64,000 nt of DNA from Exophiala sp. HKRS030 (lineage: Eukaryota > Ascomycota > Eurotiomycetes > Chaetothyriales > Herpotrichiellaceae), in assembly GCA_023897205.1 (NCBI GenBank), contig JAHWDD010000001.1:310001-374000 (forward strand), in the 5' to 3' direction. Below are positions 35,487 to 46,896 of this stretch, piece after piece (the stretch's first letter is position 1; every line of letters begins with the position of its first letter). The notes beneath the pieces are model-generated. The model was not told where the DNA came from, ran no database searches, and saw only the letters and a list, made by a program, of their open reading frames with translations. The translations under genes and the position numbers were made by a program.

Positions 35487-36019
35487 CTCCGACGTGCGTG
35501 TGAGATATGCTTCTTCTTTACTCCCTCGATCCCGGGACTGATGGATCGAGTCTCCCGTTGCCGATGCTGGTGAAGGTAATGCCGACTGTCCTTTGGAATT
35601 CCAATAGTGGGAGAACGAGGCCGGTTTACTTGCTTCGTTCTCACACTCTTCGACACACCGTTGCTGTTAGGAAGCCTGTTCAGATCCACGGTTCCGTGGG
35701 CCCTTCGCACAGCCGCCAGGTCCATCCACTGAAACTCGGGGGATTTCTCCCTCTCGCTGCCACTGCTGTCGGCATTGCTGTTGCTGGAGATGGACTCGGC
35801 GCGGCGGTCCCTCGTGGACTGACCTCGGCCATTTTCAACACCAGCTAGGTAATTACGCATGCTGGCGGTGTACTCGTCCAACTCGGCGCTTCGAGACATC
35901 TTGGACATGGATGCTGGTGGGGTCACCATGCCCTTTGGATTTGGGCCGTTGGCTATACCCTGGGTCTTGAGCCGATTGCTGATGGCCGATGGCTCGGTCG
36001 AAGATGTTGATGCCGTCAT
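35432..36019 (-). CDS. Small Ser/Arg-rich protein, unrecognised
   Basis: An open frame of 195 aa starting MTASTSSTEPSAISNRL. It is rich in Ser, Arg, Asn and Pro, with LDEYTASMRNYLAGVENG as the only ordered-looking part and EFQWMDLAAVRRAHGTVDL in the middle. No signal peptide, membrane helix or known motif. Its 3' end overlaps the probable last exon of the plus-strand Zn2Cys6 gene. The leader region upstream is long. Function unknown; it is probably real because codon use is coding-like for nearly 600 bases, but splicing near the 3' end cannot be excluded. Confidence 0.55.
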   Translation of the reverse strand: MTASTSSTEPSAISNRLKTQGIANGPNPKGMVTPPASMSKMSRSAELDEYTASMRNYLAGVENGRGQSTRDRRAESISSNSNADSSGSEREKSPEFQWMDLAAVRRAHGTVDLNRLPNSNGVSKSVRTKQVNRPRSPTIGIPKDSRHYLHQHRQRETRSISPGIEGVKKKHISHARRSQLHLQRLGVSSSQKDCT

Positions 36020-39000
36020 GATGTTATGTTCTGATTATGTTTATTATCTGGTGTTTCTTTCTGGTTGGGTTGGTGATTCGAGGGTGTTCCAGCTTGCGCG
36101 AGACAGATCTCGTCCTTTTGCTGCTATGGTTTGATTTGAAGTATCTGGGTTGAAGGTCGACAGCAGTGCGGAAAAGGGTATGTCTTTGATGATGTGTGAA
36201 ATGAGGAATGGCTTTTCTTTTGTTTTCTGTTTTTCACTTTCGTTGCCAAAGTTGATGGATTGAGTTTGTAACGGATGATACTAGCAAGGCGTTGATATAG
36301 TCGGGGGTTTTTACATGAGCTTGCCGGCGTGGGTTCTGGTGTTGCTTATGGATGGGAAATGAAGCCTTGGTCGCTTGAGGCCGGGATGGTGCGACGGTTC
36401 GTTGCACAGGCAATATATTCACGTACACAAAACCTCTTCCAAAGGGAGGGTGAATAGTGTGGCGCGTATGGTGGTTTCGGGACGTTAAACGTAGGTGTGT
36501 GTGTGTTGTCCTGGTGGGGGGAAAGGTAGAGACAATTTAGACAAAGATTGCTGCTTTAGGTTCCTGAATCCATCGAGCGACGAGGTCCGCGACCCATGTA
36601 TGCTTCTTTACAGTTTAATTGTGTCGTTGTCCGTCAATCGGTGTGGCTTTTTTGATGCGAGCAGGGGTGTTGCGTCGCGATACGAGGGCAGCAGCGAGGT
36701 GGGAAGGCAGTCCCTGGTCCTGGTCCTGGTCCTGTTCTTTGAGGTCGGTCCTTTCTCAACTGTTTTTACTGCTTATGGTAGTTCGCGGCGACGTGCAGGA
36801 AAGGATGTCTCAGTCTCGCTGGCTTTGTCGCTTTGTGGCGTGTGGCGAGGCCCTTTGGAAAGAAACAAACTGGACCTCCCAACAGGGATAACGCTGACGA
36901 GGAGAGGTCAGTCTACTTTATGCGATGAGGAGCACAAGGCAAACGTGGAATGGCGAGTCGAGTCCCGTTTTCGTTGTCGTTACAGCCGCTTAGGTTATGG
37001 TTCCGAATAAACCCTTGTCGCTCTGGGAAGGGTTGGGTGAGAACGCGGAGAGAGAAAGAGAGAGAGAGAGAGACGGAGAGGGTCCAGATCCTTGTCGCTT
37101 GTGGTACTTTTTACCTCTTTTTGTCGCAAAACGGCCAAGAGAGTTGAAGAGGTGGCGTGTGTGTGTGTGTCGAAGGACGGAAGGGCAAGCGATGGCGAGG
37201 GAATGATTGCGGAAGAGAATAAAATGTTAACAGGTGTTGATGATGTTATTTCCCAAAAAGATCCAGAGATGTGTCGCCCGGGGGGGGGAGGGAGGAGTCT
37301 AGGTAGGTATCACTCGTTTATAGCGAACTATGCCGTACGGAGTAATGTCCTGGGGTTGTCGAAGCGATGCTTGGCAGCACGAATGTGGTGGAAACCAACG
37401 ACGGGGAACGAACTAGAGAAAGAGACAGCCACCACGACGGGACGCCGCACGGGACTTTTTCGTTACCAGTTACAAGGCGGGCGAATGCGGATACGGATGG
37501 ATCCAACAATGAGCGGTTGGACCTTGGTGCAGTGGGGAGGATGGAGAGGTCCGATGTCAGGGATGGTAGAGGAGATGTGGTTGTTTTGGACCAAATAGGC
37601 AATAACTTCTGGGACGTCCGTCGGTGTCGGCCACAGGGAGGCGACCAAAGCCTGGGTCCGGGAAGAAGAAGATGGCCGCGGCCGAGAACGGGAGAGGAAG
37701 AGAATCCGAGATCTGGGGTCCGGAGAGGACGCCGTTGTTGCGTTGGGGGGCGAGTCGAACTGCTGGGTCCTGGAAGAGGTGGGAGAGGAGTGGTCGTGAA
37801 AAAGAGTAGCAGTTGTGGTGGGAGAGGTAGTGACGACGAACAATGGGAATATCGATGAGAAGTAGTGGTTGAATTTGATGAAACAATCGGTGTCATAACA
37901 AAATTCCCATGCTTTGTAAGAATGTCATTTGACAATTTTACGCTTTTTTATCGGTGGCGTCGAAGATTGAAAAATCTTGGTCTTTTTGTCTTGTCTCTCT
38001 CTCTCTCCACCGGGTTTTTTAAACCAGAAGAGAAGGAGGGAAAAAGAGGAGCAGGAGGAAGACAAAGGGAAACGAGGGAGGGAAAGAATTATGGAGCAGC
38101 CGGGAGGGAAGGTTCAAGGGAAAAGATTCCTCGAGTCCTTCTGCGATCGCTCTTTTCCCTCGCTTTTTCAAGTCAGATCGATCGACGGGGGGGGGAGGAA
38201 AAAGAGGAGTCTTTTGTCCACCAAAGGCGTATGACCGGGTAGGGCGGGCGGGCGGCCGTGGGTGGGATGATATGTGTGGTGTGTTGCGGTCTACACAATA
38301 ACCGTGATTCGAATGTTGTATGTAAGAGGTCGAAGAGGAGAAGTGGAAAGGAAAAACGGGGGGAGAAAGAAAGAGGCTGCCAAAGGTTGTTCGAAGAAGC
38401 GAGTGGAGAACTGAATGAGGACGAATGAGCAATCATTCGGGCGCACGGGAAAAAATGAAAAAACAAAGCAAAAGCAGGGAAAAACATGTACGAGTACGAA
38501 TAGGTTCAAATCACTCAATCAGGTGTCGGTGAGTATATTATAGAATACGAGGAGGGATTGCGTGATGGCAAATACGATACCAGGGTCACTCCCGGCGTAT
38601 GGAAGTCAGGCAAACCGGACCGTTGATCAAGTCACAGTGTCAGTGTGTGTCAATGTCCGCAGCACCTCAGCCTCAAACTTCTGGCGACGCGAAGTGGTCC
38701 ATCGAGGTAGGCTTTGGGTCTTTGGTGGGTTACCTAGGTACTGTAGAGAGTGTCACCCAAGGGTACTTCACCACCGGGTACAAAGCACAATGTCATCATC
38801 ATCATCATCATCACACAGCAGAACGATTGTTTCGGGCAGTACAGACGAGAACACGACATCGCACAGGACCCCACGGACTCAGCATGGTGATGGTGTCAGG
38901 TGGGCTCTGGAAGGCCGAGGGTATGGGAACTCGGGGTTGAGGACATGTACAATTGGTTCAGATATCAACTTTTTCCCTTCACGATAGGATTGCGTGCTAC

Positions 39001-40924
39001 AGGAGCCTTGCATGGACCATTGCCCCTCCCTCCCTCCCAGGCGAACCATACGGAGGTGGCCGTTAGGCAAAACAATGAAGGGGAGGAGTAATGATATCCA
39101 ACCCAACATTGGGGGCTGCACGGAGGGAACTCGAATGGATGTGAGAGGTCACAGCTTGCGTGCTTGGAGAATGATGGACAGGGGCGGGTCAGAGAAGGAG
39201 AAGGGGAGGGATATCTTTGCATTTAAATGCAGCTTTGTCCCTGTGTCAAGACATCGATTATGGGTCCAAGGCATCTAATACTCCGGACTTGTGTACGGAT
39301 CTCGTATAACCTCTCTTTGAGTAAGGGGGAGTACTCCGTACGAGGGGGGAAATCATAGATCCAATGCGAGTTAATCTAGAAATTTCGATCTTTTCCATGC
39401 TTGCTCTGACATCTATCTCATGTGGTACGGGGAAACTCGAAGGGGGTGAGGAGGTGTCGCCGCCACGACCTCCGTCACAGATCAATCAATGCAAGGGCAG
39501 GCAACGAGACTTGCCGTGGTACCTGGACATAATTACTCCGTTGCCATGTACGGGGAATTTCCTCCCTCGCAGGCTAAAGGTTTTCCAAACGGATTCAAAA
39601 AACGGCGGGGAGGTCATGGTCTGCCCTTTCAGGCAAAGAGTGCGGCTGGCACGGAGTTTGGGCCATTATTCAACAGGGGCGGCCAGTCTTTATTTGACCA
39701 TCCACGCAGAGAAAGTGTGGGGGAAAATGACTTCATGATGTGAGGTCAGGGAATTCTTTGCTTGATTGAGTCTGGCGTCAAAATTAGAGGAAAAGGACAT
39801 GTCCATTGGCCATCGAAACCGAGGGCCGATTCGAATCCGTTTGTCCCCATCCCATGCGGATGATCAATATTATCATCATTTGTTGTAGAGAAAGATCAGA
39901 TATTCGTGAAGGTCCGGTGCCCGAATCAGTCTTGAACGGTTACTATGAGAGTCTACTCGTGTGTTGTCGTTGACTCGGTCGTGCAGAAGATATGGATGCA
40001 CACAACTCACCAAGGTGATTATACCGGATGTGTGTGAAAGTAGTGAGTTTTGGTCAGACACTGTGATCGCCCACTAGATCCGCCATGTTAGACCAACTAT
40101 TTTTGTCATGACATACAGTACATCAAAACTTCTACTCCCCTGTGCTGGTCCCTTCGTCCCCCCTTAGAATTCTCACAAAAGTGCAATCATAGGTCGAGGA
40201 TGTATTGCCCAGTCTCAAGAACACCCCCTATCCCTTTTGTCTAGTCCTCAATCAATGGTATTCCATCGCTTAACTACACTGGGAGATCCGAGAATCACAC
40301 ACAATATAGATAGAAACCTGTGTCACACGAAATTCCATCTCACTCGATCCAATCCGAGAGGGGGTGTCGGAAAATCCAAAAATCCGAGGGGACTCCCTCT
40401 CTCTTATCTCTGTTCCCGCTCGCGGTCAACTGCCAGTCCACTTCATTCTTATTCCACCACTTTCCCTTCTCTGGCATTCTATCCCGCTCGGTATTATCGC
40501 TGGTTCGAATGAGCAGCAAATCCGAAAACCCTGCGGCGTTGGATGGGACACAGAAGACCGTTCTGCCCTGACGCGGGTCCAAGTCCTCCTCTGTCTGTCC
40601 ATACGCGTCCCCAAGTTCATGCGGGTTCGCGAAGCTGACCGGCGGAGGGGGACGAGGATGAAAGGACCCCTCCAAAAAGCCAGTTCAGCAGCCAAGGTGA
40701 GAGAAAACAACAAAGATACGGATGAGAATTCGCGACTCGTGTGTTCCCCCCCCGTTGCTCAAGAAACCTATATATTCTCCGCTCTCGCTCTCGATCCCTG
40801 CCTTTTCTCTTTTGGCCAAAAACATAAATTCGTCCCTTGGAAGGTACCTTTCTATCGATCGTTACATATTCTTCACGAACAGATCTTCACACACGCAAAT
40901 AAACCCATCCACGTCGTCATCAAC
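36020..40924. other. 4.9 kb gene-free, purine-biased, repeat-rich region
   Basis: There are many open frames on both strands but none has family resemblance; they follow strong purine/pyrimidine bias (G- and A-rich plus strand from about 36700 to 39300). It contains simple repeats: TCCTGG units near 36715, GA run near 37046-37078, GT run near 37160, TCA run near 38793-38813, several runs of G. Perfect TACGGAGTA/TACTCCGTA words lie at 37336 and 39332, and a near one at 39534. It could hold long leaders of the flanking genes or non-coding RNA; nothing decides this. Confidence 0.5.
37046..37078. repeat. GA-rich microsatellite
   Basis: Alternating GA interrupted by AA, within the purine-rich gene-free region. 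Confidence 0.8.
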
Positions 40925-41343
40925 ATGTCACTAGCTTTCAAGCATTTCGCAAAGGCCCAAAAGGAGTTCAAGCCTCCCTTGATCGCCAACGAGAACGCAT
41001 ACTTGGGCGACGTCGTCTCCAGTACCGATTCGGAGAAGCCCATCAGCGCCGGCTTCTACAGGCTCGAGAAAGGCACCCCTCTGGTTTACGAGTACCACTA
41101 CGACGAGATGAAGATCATCGTCGAAGGTGAATTCGACATCTCGGACGAGACTGGCCAATCTGTTCATGTAGGTTGCAGACGCGTGGTTGAGAAACCAACG
41201 AGCACAATAAGCTAACTTTTGCGGTACAACAGGCCGTCGCTGGTGACGTCTTTTATTTCCCCAAGGGCAGCAAAATCACCTTCACTACCAACTCGTACGG
41301 CTTGGGTTTCTACTGTGGTCAGCGCAAGGAGGGTTCTGCTTAG
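40925..41343 (+). CDS. Small cupin protein (EutQ-like)
   Basis: Exons 40925-41167 and 41233-41343 give 117 aa. The 65-base intron (GTAGGT donor, CAACAG acceptor) joins GQSVH to AVAGDVFYFPKGSKI. The protein is a single cupin barrel: first motif in YEYHYDEMKIIVEGEF (residues about 58-73), second in AGDVFYFPKGSKITF. This resembles the ethanolamine-utilisation EutQ/cupin_2 group common in fungi, whose role there is unknown. The first motif lacks the usual pair of metal-binding His residues in a row, so metal binding and catalysis are doubtful. A pyrimidine-rich leader precedes the ATG (CATCAACATG). Confidence 0.85.
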
Positions 41344-41572
41344 ATATGATGATAATGTGAAGGCGAAAAAAATTGCTGCCCAATGCAATAAGTTTCAAGA
41401 CCTTGAACTGTTCTCCCTCATGCGCATTTAAACAGATGGTCTATGATCTCCTCGCTTTCTGCGCTCGACGCCGCCATCTAACCAAGCCGGCCATGGCAAG
41501 AACTGTCAACAACACTAAAATCGTCGATGAGATCCAGCTCTCATCAGGTTTGGCCTCCTGATGCCCGTCTAG

Positions 41573-42591
41573 TCAGAGAGACTCGTTGACTGGTAAACAT
41601 TCCTTGATAAATTGTTCCAAGTCGTCAATCTCTTGTGGATCTGCGGAGTGAGGGAGTCCTCTTGAATCTATCGTCAGCCAGATACCAGCTCCCTCCACAG
41701 GCAGGACTTACCGATATGTCTTGAAATCTACTTTGTGCCCCAACTCCTTCCTTAGAAACTCGGCAGTCTGTTGTCCCCATTTGTACTTGACCACTTCGTC
41801 ACTATCACCGTGACCCATGAAGAAAGGTGTGTCCTTGTTCACATCACTGGCCTCTTTTGCAAACTCTTTGATCTTGCCCGCCAATACCAGGTAGCAGGAT
41901 AGTCCGAAAACGCCTCCTAGCTTGTGCGTTGTTGTGACACCTGTGAATATGGACATTGCACCGCCCTGCGAGAAACCGCCAAGTATGATCCGATTCGACG
42001 GGATGCCAGCTTCGATCTCGTCGGCGATGAGTTTGTTAAAGGTAACTCGGCTGCGGAGGATGCCTGGCTCATCTTGCTGCTGATTCAGGTCGGAGAATTC
42101 TGTCTGTTCGGTTGCCAGTAACTGTCAGGGCCTGCGTCCACAGCTTCGTCCGCGTGGAAAGGGGGAGGAGGGGAAGGGGCTGGCAAACATCGTCGCGGCG
42201 TCTTACGATATCATACCAACCGGGCATGCTCATACCCATATTCTGTGTTCAGCCGTCAGTAAGGAGGGCTTCCTTTTCCTCTTTCCAGGGCTGGAATGCT
42301 CACCACCGTGATAGGGATGTTCGGTGCATTGGGAAAGACGAATTTGACATCTTCAAACTTGCCCCGTCGTCGCCAACTCTCGGCAAGAGAAACCCTTCGG
42401 TCGTTAAGCGTTGCCTTTCGTAATGATGTAGACTCTGGACTCACCAGCCCGCACCACTAGAGAGCCGAGTCAGCTGTGTATGTGCAATAGCACAGAGTCC
42501 ATGCAAACCTGTCACCCAAACCCTGTGCCATGATCACTGTGGCCGAGTGCTTCTTCAGCGCAGGCACAACCAGTGCTTGCCTTCCTGCCAT
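41573..42591 (-). CDS. Acyl-protein thioesterase 1 (alpha/beta hydrolase)
   Basis: Six exons on the minus strand: 42509-42591, 42445-42456, 42304-42394, 42207-42242, 41712-42121 and 41573-41660, giving 239 aa. All junctions are GT-AG and in phase, and exon 2 is only 12 bases. The N-terminus (VVPALKKHSATVIMAQGLGDSGAGW) carries the family H/Q-G-x-G-D-x-G-x-x-W motif. The catalytic triad is readable: Ser125 in GGFSQGG, Asp182 in GHGDSDEVV, His215 in GLPHSADP. The family removes palmitate from cysteine residues of Ras and other proteins and hydrolyses lysophospholipids in the cytosol (yeast YML020/Apt1 group). The usual HGLGD at the N-terminal motif is QGLGD here, an otherwise conservative change. 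Confidence 0.92.
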
Positions 42592-43153
42592 TTTGGAATT
42601 GTTACTAAGGAAAATGAAGGGCAAGAAAGTTTTGTATCGGCGTGACGGATCCTCTCACGGTCTAATCAAAAGCAGTCGCTTGTAAAGAGAGGATCGCATA
42701 CAAGTTCACTTGCTTTCAGACGATGCGGGCAGTGTTTCGCGGGATCGTGCTCTCCGCATAAATATCGGCGTTCGGTGGAAAGCCGGGAAGGGAAGCCACT
42801 CAAGCCTATTAACCATTGTTGGAACTAAGCAACCATCTACAGAAATCAGAACGAGAGACACATGAAATACCATCAGTGGACCATCGCCAAGCATACACTT
42901 TTGTCATTTTAGCAACGGATACAGCGAATCCTGAACTGCATTTCTGATATGCAGGCGGCGAGAACACTACCTTGAGTACCTGAAAGAACCCTTGATGGGC
43001 CGACCACTAAGACGCCTCCAAGTAATATTCAAGCAATGTATTGGCCAAAGAGCAATCGCAGAGTGAGTCAAATTCATTCAAGCGCAAGCCGATCGGTGAG
43101 TCCATTCAGGGTAACCCAATCTCTCGGTAGCTCTTGAGAACCGACCCAGAGAT
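42592..43153. other. Intergenic region upstream of thioesterase gene
   Basis: It contains the thioesterase promoter and the 3' region of the next minus-strand gene. No other gene seen. Confidence 0.4.
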
Positions 43154-44846
43154 TTAAGCAAGCAACAGCTTGATTCCTTTATTCCAACAGTGCCATACCC
43201 ACATGGATTGCCGTGGTCGATCCTCGCGTGTCTGGCCGGGCGATGACGGTTCCAAGGACCATATGTCCTCTTCTAATGTTACAAGGCACTTCTCAACATT
43301 CTTCATGCCTTGTCGTGTGTAGATTGCTCGTAGGAAGACGGTAACAAATTCCCGCAAGCTGTCAGCGCCATCATCGATAGGGCTTTCACACCCCAGTACC
43401 CATAAGGGCCATAGCATTATTGTGACGACACTGTGGTCGGTAGGAATTTGACTCAGACTCTCCAAGAGGCGATCGCAGAGCGCTTTGACTCGGGACGAAT
43501 CTTTGTTGTGATCTGTTGCGCGCAAAAGGAATATTCGAGTTGCAAGACCGTGACAGATTGCTGCTGTTATACAGATGTTATGGGCCTCGGCACTGTCGCT
43601 TCTGTTGGAATCTGTCGGACTACTGCTTTGGGTGTCCGTATCGAGCGGCGTGTCCGCGCAGATGGCGATCGGAGTAGGTAAATGGATCATAGCTGCGTCA
43701 AGCTGCAAATCCAGATCTTTTTGCAGCTGGATGAAATCCTCCTCGGATATATTGTGCGTGAAAAGTTTATGGACGGCAGTCGCGCAATCGCCCAGCAGAG
43801 AAAGTAACTGGGCACAGTATCCCAAGTCGTGGTGCGGTCGCGACTGGGACGCCTGAATCGCATCCTCGAGCCAGTATCTCTTGTCCAAGATGGGAGGTCT
43901 TAGACATGGCACGCTCGACATAATGTCGGCCCAGGCCAATAAGTCCGCCGCAGACTTAAACAAAGGACTGTCCAGCTTATAGATTGGATCCGTTCTTGAG
44001 GGATGGATGCGTGGGCACTGACACTCGAAATATTTGTGTCGCTCAGTGATCAGGGTGTGCGTGCCTTGAAGGAGATATTGAACCCGGGCAACACCATAGT
44101 TGTCGTCAGGGCGGATGATTTCATCGCCAATCAATAGCAAAGAACCGACGATCGTGTCATCATCCAGAGATGGAAGTGGCATATGGTGACCGTTGGGCGA
44201 TGTTCTGTCATTGATGGACATATTCGACTCTGCAGTAAAGTTGTTCAACGAGCACCGCAAAGCTTTGAACGCTTTTTGCTGCACGAGGGCAAAGGTCGAG
44301 TCAGGTATTCTTCCAAGAGACAGCAGGTGGGCAGCCGAGTTGGTCAACATCGCCCGCAATGTGACTGACCCTTCTTTGGTGGAGAGGTGATAGTACATTT
44401 GCCCAAGGTCCTGTGAAGCGGCAGGGTCGAGACAGACCAGCTCAAGGGTCATCTTCATCCAGTGGTCGAAAAGAGCTCGGTCAAGGGCATCAAGCGGATG
44501 AACAGTTGATACAAGTCTCAAAGTCTGCCGCCGATACGAAACCTGATACTCGGTCTGGTTTCCAGCTTGCTGCTTCCGGTACACTGGAGTTGGGCGTTGC
44601 TTCTTCGTTGAAGTCGAACCTCCTTTCGGTTGTGCCTCGCCGACCCATCGCAGCGGTTTCGCGTAGCCTTTGCACGCTACTCCGCGGTCTGCACATCGAC
44701 GACATCCTGGTTTTGCCTCGTCACATTTAGTGCGGATAGCTCGGCAGTTCACGCAACCTTGAGAAGGATCAACACTTAGGAAAAGCCCTTGCAGAGCTTG
44801 GATGTTGGGAATTACCTGTTCTGGAGCGCCGATAATATGTCTCCAT
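43154..44846 (-). CDS. Zn2Cys6 transcription factor
   Basis: Exon 1 is 44816-44846 (METYYRRSRT), a 58-base intron (GTAATT donor, CTCAAG acceptor) follows, exon 2 is 43154-44757; 544 aa in total. The junction restores GCVNCRAIRTKCDEAKPGCR, and the cluster continues RCADRGVAC: six Cys in perfect Zn2Cys6 spacing at residues about 12-39, followed by KGYAKPLRW. The rest matches the fungal-specific domain II (DUF3468) type: FDHWMKMTLELVCLDPAASQ, YHLSTKEGSVTLRAMLTN, AAHLLSLG, ICITAAICHGLATRIF. Start chosen because the only ATG upstream that reaches the cluster in frame is at 44846. Target genes are unknown. Confidence 0.88.
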
Positions 44847-45132
44847 GGTTTCGCGGAACTCGGGCTTTTAAATTGCCGCAGACCATCTACAATGACGAAG
44901 CAGCTTCGAACAGGTCATGGCTATCTCTGCCGGAGAAGTCCCTAGATTGTAGTAGGGATGGTGTGAAGACGTGTCAGCGAATGGTTGCGAAATCTGACAA
45001 CTCGACAAACGGCCAGGTTATTTAACTCTGGACCTTCTGAAAGTAACCCAGATTCCCAGACCCCCAAATCAAAACCTCTGGGAGCAGCAAGATATGGCCG
45101 CAATATAAGGTCTTGAAAAGACGGGAATTTTT

Positions 45133-46480
45133 TTGATCCCTTGTCGTCCTCTTCGCTGCTTGAAACCGATAGAGCTTCATGAGTCAGAAGAGGCGCCAAG
45201 ACAGGGAGAAGGCGAAGCCTATGCACAAGCTCTCGCCTCTGGGGTTTGGTACCCATTGGTCGACACACGCAGCTCAAGCTCGATTGAGCGGCAAGGGACT
45301 CTTCTAGAGCTGTTGAGGTCCGTGCCCAGCTCACAATCTGACGCAACTATCGTAACTTCAGCGACAGGGGTTCGGGGTATCAGCGCCTGACTTGGTAAGG
45401 CTCCAGATTGCGCCACCACCAATCCGTTGGTGGGGCATTGGCGATTTCTGGACGACTCGTCTATCTAAATCTTTCATTTCACGATATTTACAGCCTTGAG
45501 TGCTCGTTCTCAGCAACAAAACATTCAATGTTCGCTTTGTTGCACCGCCAAGCGAGTAAAGATAAGTACAGGTGAGTGGCTTGACCGGAATGACGTTCAC
45601 AATGGGCAAATCTTGTCTACTGGAGGGACCTGACCATCCTTTGTTCTCATACATCGACTGCTAACCAGTATCTGGATATCAGAGATCAATGGGAGGTGGC
45701 CTGTCATTCAATATGCTTGATCCCCATGGGGTCCGTACTTTTGATCTTCCAATACCTGCAGCTGTCTGTGCTCGCTAGATTAGATATAGGCCCACATGTG
45801 TCCCTAAGACAGTTGAGAAGATCACCACGTTCTTCAATCTCAACGATGCAGATATCCAATCAATTCTTGAGTGGTGCTTCGAGCCGCACGTGGCTTACTT
45901 GACAGAACGATAACCAATCCCAGCTTGACTCGTTCTAACAAACATAGCTGGACGATGGAGCCTTTCTTAAGGAACAAGAGTTATTTCAATACTGGGATAC
46001 CTGGAGGGAAATGCAAATCCGCCGCCCAAGTATGCTCAGTATGGCCATGGCTGAGAGTAATAAAGCTGCACCGGACATGACAGAGTATATTGTATGTTTT
46101 CCTTCTTCGTACCTCGAGGTAGTTGTTTGGCAATATCTTAGGACCCCTTCCTATTGGCAATGCCACAACGACCCAAGACTCGCATAGTTGTCTCACAGGG
46201 TAGGAGGTGCAGTTGTTCCCGTCAATGCTCGTCGAGAGAAGAGGCCAAGGATGGTAGCTTACTACCCTCTTACGGCCTACCCTGTGAGATGGTCGATCAT
46301 AGATATATATCGAACCGTAAACTGGCATCTCCATTGTCACCACCCCGTATTCTACGGACGAGAGCTCGACTATTCGTCCAATGAATGGTCTGTTATCATG
46401 ACCAGCCATGGGATCTATGTGCCCGTTTCACCTATCACCGTCCGGCGGCCCCGGCCCGAGGTAACCTGTGTAGATAGAGC
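45133..46480 (+). other. Exon-like pieces of an unrecognised gene, possibly decayed
   Basis: Several plus-strand pieces look coding but do not join into a frame I trust. They are: 45190-45385 (AYAQALASGVWYPLVDTRSS, SIERQGTLLELLRSV); about 45495-45570 (LECSFSATKHSMFALLHRQ, ending at a GTGAGT donor); 45805-45890 (KTVEKITTFFNLNDADIQSI); and 45949-46090 (LDDGAFLKEQELFQYWDTW, ending at a GTATGT donor). The last piece is preceded by TTCTAAC and an AG, a clear intron end. Another frame near 46200-46310 reads VVPVNARREKRPRMVAYYPL. It is either a many-exon gene or a relic with stops. Family unknown. Confidence 0.35.
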
Positions 46481-46896
46481 TTAGAGTGACACTATGCGTG
46501 ACCGTATAGTCACGTGACTCCGGGCCCAATTTCTTAGCAATGCTCGAGCCGCCAAGGCTTTTTGTATGCACAAACCGACTGCGGACGGGAGTGGACGACT
46601 GCATCTCGTCAAACCACAGCTTTCCAAGCTTTCGAACAAATTCACATCTCATTTACATCCGCCTCACCTGCCCCCAAGCTAGGACAGGAGACTCAGATTC
46701 TTCTTGTTCCTTTTTTTTCCCCCTTGAGGCTCCAACCCTCCCCTGGTCGAATTTCTCCGGTTCTTTGGACTGCGGGAAACTCGAAGCTGCAGATCCCCGC
46801 ACACATCAGCACGCATCAATTCACCTCGGACTCGAGAAATTAGGGAAATTCACATTCTGAGCTGAAGTCGCTCAGAAGTCATTCTTGCTCGCCACC

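Noticed and set aside
37318..38518. Several open frames of 100-200 aa on both strands
   Set aside because: All consist of Ser/Pro/Phe or Gly/Arg/Glu repeats produced by purine/pyrimidine bias; they overlap one another and show no motif.
36700..38820. Short tandem repeats considered as a CRISPR-like array or minisatellite gene
   Set aside because: Units are 2-6 bases and uninterrupted by unique spacers; simple slippage repeats in a eukaryotic genome.
40496..40520. GGTTCGAAT resembling a tRNA T arm
   Set aside because: No matching stem partner, acceptor stem or anticodon arm upstream.
45981..46409. 142-aa minus-strand open frame
   Set aside because: No motif, unusual composition, and opposite to plus-strand exon-like pieces with proper intron signals.
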